Source: NVTR01 sp036480115 (GTDB lineage: Bacteria; Pseudomonadota; Alphaproteobacteria; Rhodobacterales; Rhodobacteraceae). From it: a DNA stretch of 64,000 bases. This document shows positions 26,998 through 34,243 of this stretch, piece by piece (within the stretch, counting starts at the first letter, position 1; the number at the start of each line of letters is the position of its first letter). The notes beneath the pieces are model-generated. The model did not search any database and had not been told where the DNA came from. It saw nothing but the letters and a program-made list of their open reading frames with translations. The position numbers were made by a program, and so were the translations under genes. The stretch is taken from positions 124,001 to 188,000 of the forward strand of contig CBDDAE010000001.1 of assembly GCA_965224795.1 (NCBI GenBank), given 5' to 3'.

Positions 26998-27983
26998 TGG
27001 CGGGTTTTGACGATATACTTGAGCAGGCACTGGAGTGGATTGCGGCTGGTAAGGGCGTGGTTCTGGCCTCGGTGGTGGAGACTTGGGGCTCGGCCCCCCG
27101 GCAGGCGGGGTCAATGCTGGCGATTAGCTCGGATTCTGAGTTGGCGGGGTCGGTTTCGGGGGGCTGTGTTGAGGGAGCTGTGGTGGCTGAGGCACTGGCG
27201 GCACTCGAGGATGGCGCACCGCGGTTGCTGGAATACGGGGTGAGCGATGAAGCCTCGTTTGCGGCGGGGTTGGCCTGTGGTGGTACGATCAAGGTTTTGG
27301 TGGAGCCAATTGGTGTTGGGGATGGACCGTCGGTTGAGTTGATCGAGGCGCTGGTGGCAAAGCGGGAAGCGCGTGATCCGGTGGCGTATCTGGTGAATTT
27401 ACAAAGCTGGGAGCGGCGGCTGGCGGACCCAGATGAGGCTGATCTGGCAGCGCGGTTTCTGGCGGAGAAATCCGGGGTTGAGGCGGACTGGTTCGTGTCG
27501 ATCCATAACCCGCCGCTACGTATGATCGTGGTGGGGGCAGTGCATATTGCGCAGCCTTTGCTGCAAATGGCGCGACTGGCGGGCTATGACGCGGTGCTGG
27601 TGGATCCGAGATCGGCGTTTTTGACTGAGGCGCGGTTTCCCGGCGAGCGTCTGGTGGACGATTGGCCGGATGAGGCGCTGCGGGCCGAGGGCATTGACGG
27701 GCGCACAGCGGTGGTGACCCTGAGCCATGATCCGAAAATTGACGATCCGGCGATTGTCGAGGCGCTGAAGTCTGAGGCGTTTTATCTGGGGTGTCTTGGA
27801 TCACGTAGAACCCATGGGTTGCGGCTGGAACGGCTGGCGGCGGCGGGCGTGTCTGAGGCCGAGCTGGGGAAAATTCATGCGCCTGTTGGGGCGGATATTG
27901 GTGCGAATTCCCCGGCGGAGATTGCGGTTGCGGTGATGGCTGAGATCACCGAGCGGCTGCGGCGGCCTGAAACCCGGCGATGA
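26997..27983 (+). CDS. XdhC/CoxI family maturation factor
   Basis: 328 aa. N-terminal XdhC_CoxI domain with VVETWGSAPRQAGSMLAI and SGGCVEGAVV (Cys in the SGGCVEG motif), then GLACGGTIKVLVEPI, and a C-terminal Rossmann XdhC_C domain (MIVVGAVHIAQPLLQMA, LGCLGSRRTH). XdhC-type proteins bind sulfurated Mo cofactor and insert it into molybdenum hydroxylases. It could be called coxF or coxI; only one copy is present. Start overlaps coxE stop; end overlaps the next gene by 4 bp. Confidence 0.92.
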   Translation: MAGFDDILEQALEWIAAGKGVVLASVVETWGSAPRQAGSMLAISSDSELAGSVSGGCVEGAVVAEALAALEDGAPRLLEYGVSDEASFAAGLACGGTIKVLVEPIGVGDGPSVELIEALVAKREARDPVAYLVNLQSWERRLADPDEADLAARFLAEKSGVEADWFVSIHNPPLRMIVVGAVHIAQPLLQMARLAGYDAVLVDPRSAFLTEARFPGERLVDDWPDEALRAEGIDGRTAVVTLSHDPKIDDPAIVEALKSEAFYLGCLGSRRTHGLRLERLAAAGVSEAELGKIHAPVGADIGANSPAEIAVAVMAEITERLRRPETRR

Positions 27984-28576
27984 AGATTGAGGTGATCTTG
28001 CTGGCGGCGGGGGCGTCGCGCCGGATGCGGGGCGAGGACAAGCTGTTGCGCGAGATTGATGGTGAGGCGTTGTTGCGGCGAGCGGCGCGGGCGGCTGTTG
28101 GGTCAAAGGTCGGCGCTGTGCATGTGGTGTTGGCGCCGGGGGCGGATGCGCATGCGCATGCGAAGGTTCTGGACGGGTTGGCGGTTGAGGTGGTTGTGGC
28201 TGAGGACTGGCGCGAGGGGATGGCGGCGTCATTGCGGGCCGGGATGGCGGCGGTTTCAAGCGATTGTGATGCGGTGGTTGTGGCGCTGGCGGACATGCCG
28301 GAGGTGTCGGCGGCGGATTACGACCGGTTGATCGGGGCGTTTGATGCGTCGGGGAGCAGGATTTTTCGGGCGGTGGATGGGCAAGGTGCGCCGGGGCATC
28401 CGGTGTTGTTTGGCAGTGAGTTTTTTGCGGCACTGACTGATTTGCATGGCGACCGGGGCGCGCGCGATATTGTGCGGGCTGCGGGGGATAAGGTTCATGA
28501 TGTGGTCACCGGTGCGGGCGCTGTGATTGATCTGGATACGCCGGAAGACTGGGCGGCGTGGCAAAGCGGGCGTTGA
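27980..28576 (+). CDS. MobA/MocA-like molybdenum cofactor nucleotidyltransferase
   Basis: 198 aa. Begins KIEVILLAAGASRRMRGEDK, the NTP-transferase start (LAAGxSxRMG), with VALADMPEV and GAPGHPVLF. It resembles MocA, which converts Mo-molybdopterin to the cytosine dinucleotide used by CoxL-type enzymes. It overlaps the XdhC gene (ATGA). Very G-rich coding strand. Function assigned by family and context. Confidence 0.88.
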   Translation: MKIEVILLAAGASRRMRGEDKLLREIDGEALLRRAARAAVGSKVGAVHVVLAPGADAHAHAKVLDGLAVEVVVAEDWREGMAASLRAGMAAVSSDCDAVVVALADMPEVSAADYDRLIGAFDASGSRIFRAVDGQGAPGHPVLFGSEFFAALTDLHGDRGARDIVRAAGDKVHDVVTGAGAVIDLDTPEDWAAWQSGR

Positions 28577-28655
28577 ATATTGGCGGTTGCTTTTGGATTT
28601 GCCGGTCGTAAGATGCGGGCATGAATATGGGGATATCTGCGCCAGGGTTCGCGCA

Positions 28656-29186
28656 ATGGAACTAAAGGGCTCTCGCACCATTGCCGCGGATCGGATGGCG
28701 GTTTGGGTGGCGCTGAATGAAGCGGATGTGCTGCGGATGAGCATTCCGGGGTGTTCCGAATTGACGGGTAATGCGGCGGATGGATTTGAAGCCGTTGTTA
28801 CCCAGAAAATCGGCCCGGTGAAGGCGACCTTTAAGGGGCAGGTTGAGCTGAGCGATATTGTTGAAGGTGTAAGTTATAAAATTTCCGGGCAGGGCAAGGG
28901 TGGGCCTGCTGGATATGCCAACGGCGGCGCGGTCGTAACGCTCGAAGATTCAGACGGTGGTACGCGCTTAAGTTATGATGTGAGTGCCAAAGTGGGCGGC
29001 AAGCTGGCCAGCTTGGGCGCGCGGCTGATTGACGGGGTGGCGAGAAGGCTGGCGGACCAGTTTTTTGAGAATTTTCAGGCGGCGGTTGAAGGGGAACCTG
29101 TGGAGCAGGAACAACCGATGCCTGAGACGGAACAACCGGGATTTATTTCGAAGATCATGAACTGGCTGAAGGGACTGTTTAGCTAA
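28656..29186 (+). CDS. coxG: CoxG / SRPBCC family protein
   Basis: 176 aa from ATG 28656 (MELKGSRTIAADRMAVWVAL). The longer frame to 28527 overlaps the previous gene. The segments SIPGCSELTGNA, YKISGQGKGGPAGYANGGA and GGKLASLGARLIDGVARRL are the CoxG signature. The C-terminal part (QQ/E-rich linker, then FISKIMNWLKGLF) is an amphipathic helix that could anchor it at the membrane. CoxG is implicated in attaching CO-dehydrogenase-type enzymes to the membrane or quinone delivery. Confidence 0.9.
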   Translation: MELKGSRTIAADRMAVWVALNEADVLRMSIPGCSELTGNAADGFEAVVTQKIGPVKATFKGQVELSDIVEGVSYKISGQGKGGPAGYANGGAVVTLEDSDGGTRLSYDVSAKVGGKLASLGARLIDGVARRLADQFFENFQAAVEGEPVEQEQPMPETEQPGFISKIMNWLKGLFS

Positions 29187-29216
29187 GCGATCAAGATTAA
29201 TAACAGGGAGAAAAAC

Positions 29217-29684
29217 ATGACATCTGTATCCATGACCGTGAACGGCAAAGCCGTTAGCGGCGAGGTCGAGGGGCGCACGTTGCTATCGCATTTTCTGCGC
29301 GAAGACCTGCAATTGACCGGCACCCATATTGGTTGCGACACCAGCCAGTGCGGGGCTTGCACGGTGCATGTGAACGGCAAATCTGTGAAGGCGTGTACGA
29401 TGTTTGCGCTGGAGGCTGAGGGTGCCGAGGTCGCCACCATTGAGGGGATGGCGAACGCGGATGGCTCGCTTGGGGTTATTCAGGCGGCGTTTCAGGAACA
29501 TCACGGGCTGCAATGCGGGTTTTGCACACCGGGCATGGTGATGGCGGCGGCGGATTTGCTGGCGGCCAATTCCAACCCCAGTGAAGCCGACATTCGCGGG
29601 CATCTGGAGGGCAATATTTGCCGCTGCACCGGATACCACAACATCATCAAATCCATTCAGGCCGCCGCCGCCCAGATGGGCTGA
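29217..29684 (+). CDS. coxS: Form II CODH-like small subunit, 2x[2Fe-2S]
   Basis: 155 aa. Plant-type [2Fe-2S] ligands in GCDTSQCGACTVHVNG and the KAC that follows; second [2Fe-2S] in CGFCTPGM and CRCTGYHNI. Full length. Carries electrons from the Mo site in CoxL to FAD in CoxM. An AACAGGGAG ribosome binding site precedes it. Confidence 0.96.
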   Translation: MTSVSMTVNGKAVSGEVEGRTLLSHFLREDLQLTGTHIGCDTSQCGACTVHVNGKSVKACTMFALEAEGAEVATIEGMANADGSLGVIQAAFQEHHGLQCGFCTPGMVMAAADLLAANSNPSEADIRGHLEGNICRCTGYHNIIKSIQAAAAQMG

Positions 29685-29714
29685 GCGCGACACTGTAATA
29701 CAGGGAGATTTCAG

Positions 29715-32084
29715 ATGCCTAAAGATAATGGAATTGGCGAAAGCCCGAAACGGCGCGAAGATGTGCGGTTTCTGACAGGCCGCGGCCAGTACACTGACGA
29801 CATGAAACTGCATGGCCAATGTTATGCGCATTTTGTGCGCTCGGATGTGGCGCATGGAATTATCAAATCAATTGACACCTCGGCTGCGGGAAAAATGCCG
29901 GGTGTGTGTGCGATATTCACCGGTGAGGATTTCGTTGAGGTTGGCGGCAACCCGGCGGGCTGGTTGATCAACAACCGCGATGGCACGCCGATGAAGGAAC
30001 CCAAGCGGCCTGTGCTGGCCCACGGAAAGGTGCGCCATGTGGGGGATGCCTATGCGGCGGTGATTGCCGAAACATATGAACAGGCCGTGGACGCGGCTGA
30101 GGCGATAGAGGCTGACATTGATGAGCAGGACGCGATCATTGATATGGCGCAAGCTTTGGCCAACAGTGACCACCGGGTGCACGATGAGATTGACGATAAT
30201 TGCTGTTTTGACTGGGGCTGGATCGAGGATAACCGGGCTGCCACCGACGCTGCATTTGAAGGTGCAGCGCATGTGACATCGCTGGAGCTGGTGAACAACC
30301 GGCTAGTGCCCAATGCGATGGAGGGTCGAGCCTCAATAGCGGATTACAATCCGGGGACGGATCATTACACGCTGTATACCACGTCGCAAAACCCGCATCT
30401 GACGCGGTTGCTGATATCTGCGTTTGTGATGGGCATTGCTGAAAACAAGCTGACTATTATCGCGCCGGATATCGGTGGTGGTTTTGGCTCGAAAATTTAC
30501 CACTATGGCGAAGAAGCGCTGGTTCTGGCGGCGTCAAAGAAATTGGGCCGGCCAGTAAAATGGGCGGCGACGCGGTCTGAAAGCTTCATGACCGACGCCC
30601 ATGGGCGAGACCATGTGACCAAGATGGAACTGGCGACGGATGCTCTGGGTAATTTTCTGGCTATTCGCACCGCCACCATGGCCAATATGGGCGCGTATCT
30701 GTCGAATTTCGCCACCGCAACGCCGACCTATCTGCACGGCACAGTGATGGCCGGGAATTATACGGTGCCGCTGGTCTATGTGAATGTGAAGGCGGTGTTC
30801 ACCAATACCGCACCGGTGGATGCGTACCGCGGCGCCGGGCGGCCCGAGGCGACATTCCAGTTGGAACGCGTGATTGATATGTGCGCACGAGAGCTGGGCA
30901 TGGACCCGCTGGAGCTGCGGCGTAAGAACTTTATTCAGCCGGATCAGTTTCCGTTCACCACGGCAGCCGGGGTCGAATATGACAGCGGTAATTTTGGCGC
31001 GCTGGTGGATAAGCTGGAAGAGATTGGTGATCTGAAAGGGTTTGCTGCGCGTAAAGCCGAGAGTGCCGATCGCGGGCTGCTGCGGGGGTTGGGGATCAAC
31101 ACCTATATCGAGGCATGCGGGCTGGCGCCGTCCAATCTGGCGGGCATATTGGGGGCGCGGGTTGGGTTGTATGACGCGGCCACAGTGCGGGTGAATGCCA
31201 CTGGCAATATCTCGGTGATGACCGGGGCGCATAGTCACGGGCAAGGCCATGAAACGGTGTTCCCACAGATTGTCGCAGATTTGCTGGGGATACCGGCGGA
31301 ATCAGTTGAGATCGTGCATGGTGATACCTCGAAGATACCGTTTGGCATGGGCACCTATGGATCGCGGTCGTTGTCGGTTGCGGGCTCGGCCATTGTGAAG
31401 GCCACCGAAAAGATCATCAGTAAGGCGACCAAGATTGCCGCCCACATGATGGAAGCGGCTGAGGCGGATGTGACGTTTGAGGATGGCACGTTCGCTGTGG
31501 CGGGAACCGATAAATCGCTGCAATTTGGCGAGGTGGCGTTCAAGGCCTATGTGCCCCACGATTTCCCGCACGATGAGTTGGAGCCGGGGCTGGAGGAAAC
31601 CGCGTTTTACGATCCGGCGAACTTTACCTACCCGTCGGGTGCTTATGCCTGCGAAGTGGAGGTTGACCCGGATACTGGCAAGGTGACGGTGTGTTCTTTT
31701 GCTGCGGCGGATGATGTGGGTAATGTGATCAACCCGATGATTGTTGAGGGGCAAATCCACGGCGGGCTTGGTCAGGGGATCGGTCAGGCGCTGGTGGAGA
31801 ACTGCGTTTATGATGAAAACGGGCAGCTATTGTCTGGCTCGTACATGGATTACACCATGCCGAGGGCGGATGATTTGCCGTCCTTCACCGTTGATCAGAC
31901 GGCTTTGACGCCGTGTGCGCATAATCCACTGGGGACCAAAGGTGCCGGGGAAGCGGGGGCGATTGGATCGCCGCCGACTGTGGTGAATGCGGTGGTGGAC
32001 GCCTTAAGCGACCTTGGTGTCACACATATCGATATGCCAGTCAGCCCGTCGCGGGTCTGGTCTGCCATTCAAGCAGCTAAGTGA
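29715..32084 (+). CDS. coxL: Form II CODH-like large subunit (molybdopterin)
   Basis: 789 aa, full length. Active-site loop is AYRGAGR (residues 370-376), the form II signature, not AYxCSFR of form I CO dehydrogenase. So the Cu-binding cysteine is absent, and CO oxidation should not be assumed. Mo-cofactor segments (GGGFGSK, GSHGQGHET-like SHGQGHETVF, GTKGAGEAGAIG with the catalytic Glu) are present. Substrate may be another aldehyde or N-heterocycle. CAGGGAG lies before ATG 29715. Gene order S-L-M is the form II order. Confidence 0.94.
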   Translation: MPKDNGIGESPKRREDVRFLTGRGQYTDDMKLHGQCYAHFVRSDVAHGIIKSIDTSAAGKMPGVCAIFTGEDFVEVGGNPAGWLINNRDGTPMKEPKRPVLAHGKVRHVGDAYAAVIAETYEQAVDAAEAIEADIDEQDAIIDMAQALANSDHRVHDEIDDNCCFDWGWIEDNRAATDAAFEGAAHVTSLELVNNRLVPNAMEGRASIADYNPGTDHYTLYTTSQNPHLTRLLISAFVMGIAENKLTIIAPDIGGGFGSKIYHYGEEALVLAASKKLGRPVKWAATRSESFMTDAHGRDHVTKMELATDALGNFLAIRTATMANMGAYLSNFATATPTYLHGTVMAGNYTVPLVYVNVKAVFTNTAPVDAYRGAGRPEATFQLERVIDMCARELGMDPLELRRKNFIQPDQFPFTTAAGVEYDSGNFGALVDKLEEIGDLKGFAARKAESADRGLLRGLGINTYIEACGLAPSNLAGILGARVGLYDAATVRVNATGNISVMTGAHSHGQGHETVFPQIVADLLGIPAESVEIVHGDTSKIPFGMGTYGSRSLSVAGSAIVKATEKIISKATKIAAHMMEAAEADVTFEDGTFAVAGTDKSLQFGEVAFKAYVPHDFPHDELEPGLEETAFYDPANFTYPSGAYACEVEVDPDTGKVTVCSFAAADDVGNVINPMIVEGQIHGGLGQGIGQALVENCVYDENGQLLSGSYMDYTMPRADDLPSFTVDQTALTPCAHNPLGTKGAGEAGAIGSPPTVVNAVVDALSDLGVTHIDMPVSPSRVWSAIQAAK

Positions 32085-32095
32085 GGAGATAGACA

Positions 32096-32881
32096 ATGTA
32101 TGATTTTCAATTTGAAAAGCCTTCGACAGTTGCAGAAGCAGTTGCGGCATTGGCCAGCGAAGATGCGATGGCATTGGGGGGTGGGCAGACGCTGATACCT
32201 ACCATGAAACAGCGACTGGCGGCACCATCGGTGTTGGTATCGCTTACTGGGATTGCCGAGATGCAGGGTGTTTCGGCGTCTGGTGGCTTGGTGACTGTTG
32301 GCGGGTCGGCGGTGCATGCTGATGTGGCTAGTGGTGCCGGGGACTATCCGGCGCTGGCGGCGTTGGCGGGCAATATCGGTGATCCGGCGGTGCGAAACCG
32401 CGGGACTATCGGTGGCTCTGTGGCCAACAATGACCCGTCTGCTGATTATCCGGCGGCCGTGCTGGCATCCGGGGCGACGGTGAACACGGACAGGCGCGCG
32501 ATTTCTGCGGATGATTTCTTTCAGGGCATGTTTGAGACGGCGCTGGAAGAGGGCGAGATCGTGACCTCGGTCGAGTTTCCGTTGCCGGAAAGTGCCAATT
32601 ATCAGAAGTTTGACCAGCCGGCGTCGCGCTTTGCTTTGGTCGGGGTGTTTGTTGCTAAGCACGCCGATGGGGTGCGCGTTGCTGTGACCGGGGCGTCTGA
32701 GGGTGGCGTGTATCGCTGGACTGAGGCCGAGGAGGCGCTTTCCGCCAGTTTCGATGCAAGCGCTTTGGCCGATCTGTCGGTTGATGCATCGGGCATGATC
32801 AGCGATTTGCACGGTTCGTCGGAATATCGGGCAAATCTGGTCGGGGTATTAACTGCCCGCGCGGTCGCAGCCTGTTCGTAG
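32096..32881 (+). CDS. coxM: Form II CODH-like medium subunit (FAD)
   Basis: 261 aa with the FAD_binding_5 motifs ALGGGQTLIPTMKQRL and a second motif NRGTIGGSVANNDPSAD, plus the C-terminal CO_deh_flav_C region. It passes electrons from CoxS clusters to an acceptor. Slightly short at the N-terminus but typical (MYDFQFEKP). Ribosome binding site GAGGAG. Last gene of the operon. Confidence 0.95.
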   Translation: MYDFQFEKPSTVAEAVAALASEDAMALGGGQTLIPTMKQRLAAPSVLVSLTGIAEMQGVSASGGLVTVGGSAVHADVASGAGDYPALAALAGNIGDPAVRNRGTIGGSVANNDPSADYPAAVLASGATVNTDRRAISADDFFQGMFETALEEGEIVTSVEFPLPESANYQKFDQPASRFALVGVFVAKHADGVRVAVTGASEGGVYRWTEAEEALSASFDASALADLSVDASGMISDLHGSSEYRANLVGVLTARAVAACS

Positions 32882-32897
32882 GGGATTACGAAAATCA

Positions 32898-32928
32898 GCC
32901 ATGTCCCGGATGTAGGTCGGGGCATGGC
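32898..32928 (+). terminator. Hairpin after coxM
   Basis: GCCATGTCCCG pairs with CGGGGCATGGC (11 bp with one G-T wobble, 9-base loop) 16 bp after the coxM stop. No U-run follows, so intrinsic termination is uncertain; it may be an mRNA-stabilising 3' hairpin. Confidence 0.5.
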
Positions 32929-33402
32929 CGGTAGCCTCCGCGTTAAGATTCACCGGCTTAGCAATACGAATACTATTTCAATCCGCCAAAAAACACGAGC
33001 AGAGCAAACCTCAAAACGTATCCCCAGTCCCTGACTATCACGTCGCGAGATAGGCCTCAAAATCAGCGTATGATTAGGTGGCCAATTCGTAGGGCAAAAA
33101 AAACAAATCCAATTCAAAAAAACTCAAAATAGTTTCAAAAATATCCAACGCTTCGCTCGCCCATAATGAAGGTCCGCTTTACATCAGGACACACCCAATT
33201 CAAGCAGTTGCAGCGAAGGTCCGCTTCCCGCCATTGTCGACGATCCACTTTGGTTTGAAAGTGCGTATGATATCGAGCGGTTCGGTTTGAATTGATGTGC
33301 AAGCGGTAATCAATGTTTGTCGTCTCATACACGACAGGAAAGGCAACTAGATTGAAAAAAGTACCATATTTTTGCGAGGGGGTATCTATATCATGTCGTT
33401 TT

Positions 33403-33428
33403 GAAAAGCCCCCCCTTGGGGCCTTTTC
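33403..33428. terminator. GC-rich hairpin near island right end
   Basis: GAAAAG-CCCC/GGGG-CCTTTTC arms with a short loop and A/T ends, resembling a bidirectional intrinsic terminator. It would insulate the island edge from the adjacent chromosome. Confidence 0.45.
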
Positions 33429-33445
33429 GGTCACACTTTGGTCAC
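33429..33445 (+). repeat. Putative integrase arm-type site, right end
   Basis: GGTCACACTTTGGTCAC, one mismatch to 13462-13478, same orientation, 126 bp inside attR. Confidence 0.55.
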
Positions 33446-33571
33446 TCCAATCTTGCACTTTTGTCGGGTAACGGCTTGACGTTCCCACGTCCTGCCCATA
33501 AATTAGGCCAACTAACAGATTGATAATTAAAGGTTTATGAGATCGTTCACACCGGGGTGAAATCAGGTGTA

Positions 33572-33622
33572 GCTGCCCTCCGAAGGCAGAGGTCTCGCGT
33601 TCGAATCGCGACGGGTGCACCA
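33572..33622 (+). repeat. Island attachment site, right copy (tRNA-Arg 3' fragment)
   Basis: Exact 51-bp copy of the tRNA-Arg 3' part (13339-13389), from anticodon stem through CCA, without acceptor 5' strand or D-arm. It cannot encode a tRNA and marks attR. Confidence 0.93.
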
Positions 33623-33810
33623 TTTCAAACAAACTTACGTGAGGTAAGGATTTCCCCCATGTGCTGGAAAATAGAATCACGCTATTGAACCCATGATAGC
33701 CGTTTTGGTCATCACTATTAACGAAACTAATTTCTACCGCCCTATTTAGAATTGGCACAATTTCGTGCCGTCGAAGTCAATTTGATTTAATTCAGTATAG
33801 GAATATTAAT

Positions 33811-34023
33811 ATGCAAAAAACATTAGTACCCGCGTTTCCAGAAGTGCTTGAAAATTGTTATGCAATAGTTGAATCGGGGCAAAAAATAGACCCGAATTTT
33901 CTAAAGCTTACAAACCTAATCGCCGTCAATCGCCGCCGATCAAAGTCGCAAATACCAACGGACAACTCGCAAGATATTTTGAAAGCACTGGGCATCTATG
34001 AAATAATGAAGCCTGAAAAATAA
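33811..34023 (+). CDS. Small hypothetical protein (70 aa)
   Basis: Starts at ATG 33811 with AGGAATA upstream. Soluble and charged (SRxxxNRRRSKSQIP region, C-terminal EIMKPEK). No domain recognised, no signal peptide or membrane segment. It lies just outside attR and may be a small regulator or an orphan gene; it could also be spurious. Low-GC codon use resembles its right-hand neighbours. Confidence 0.45.
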   Translation: MQKTLVPAFPEVLENCYAIVESGQKIDPNFLKLTNLIAVNRRRSKSQIPTDNSQDILKALGIYEIMKPEK

Positions 34024-34243
34024 CTATTCTTTGCAAGTAGTAACCGCCACCCGGTAGCGGTGGAAACGCCAGAAAAATCGTAACTGTCTCGGTATTCCAA
34101 ACAGCTGATTTTTTTCTATTCGACAGAAACGGATTTCACCTCAACGGTGTTAATCGCGCATACAACATTTGTTTTATGCGGATAACCTCCACCCTTGTTA
34201 AACTCGGGTTTTACAGGCGACTGGAACGGTAGCAAAAGGAATA

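Larger units (their letters stand above)
32929..33571. other. Gene-free right end of the island
   Basis: About 640 bp, noticeably more A/T-rich than the cox genes. No supported reading frame: a minus-strand frame 33135-33758 crosses the attachment site and reads the usual antisense-tRNA peptide. It holds a repeated phrase GAAGGTCCGCTT (33170-33181 and again near 33212), a GC-rich hairpin (33403-33428: GAAAAGCCCC ... GGGGCCTTTTC) and the putative arm site 33429-33445. Confidence 0.6.
13390..33622. mobile_element. 20.2-kb genomic island integrated at tRNA-Arg(CCG)
   Basis: Bounded by a 51-bp perfect direct repeat of the tRNA 3' end. Just inside the left end lies the start of a tyrosine-integrase-like gene pointing inward, the usual layout of tRNA-targeting integrative elements. 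A 17-bp sequence GGTCACACTYTGGTCAC occurs near both ends (13462-13478, 33429-33445), as integrase arm sites would. Cargo: IS3-family element, a 531-aa membrane/nuclease-like protein, several eroded genes, a symporter, a DUF3800-like protein and a full form II cox cluster. The integrase is truncated, so self-mobility is probably lost. No conjugation, replication or phage structural genes are visible. Confidence 0.85.

Noticed and set aside
25780..27114. 444-aa minus-strand frame antisense to coxE
   Set aside because: His/Pro/Arg-rich product typical of shadows of high-GC genes; the sense frame has a clear VWA domain.
27801..28433. Proline-rich minus-strand frame
   Set aside because: Shadow of the XdhC and MobA-like genes; extreme composition.
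29715..32084. CoxL as a true (form I) CO dehydrogenase
   Set aside because: The active loop is AYRGAGR, not AYxCSFR, so the form I label is not supported.
33135..33758. 207-aa minus-strand frame across the attR copy
   Set aside because: It contains the same antisense-tRNA peptide, has no ribosome binding site, and crosses a hairpin and the attachment site.
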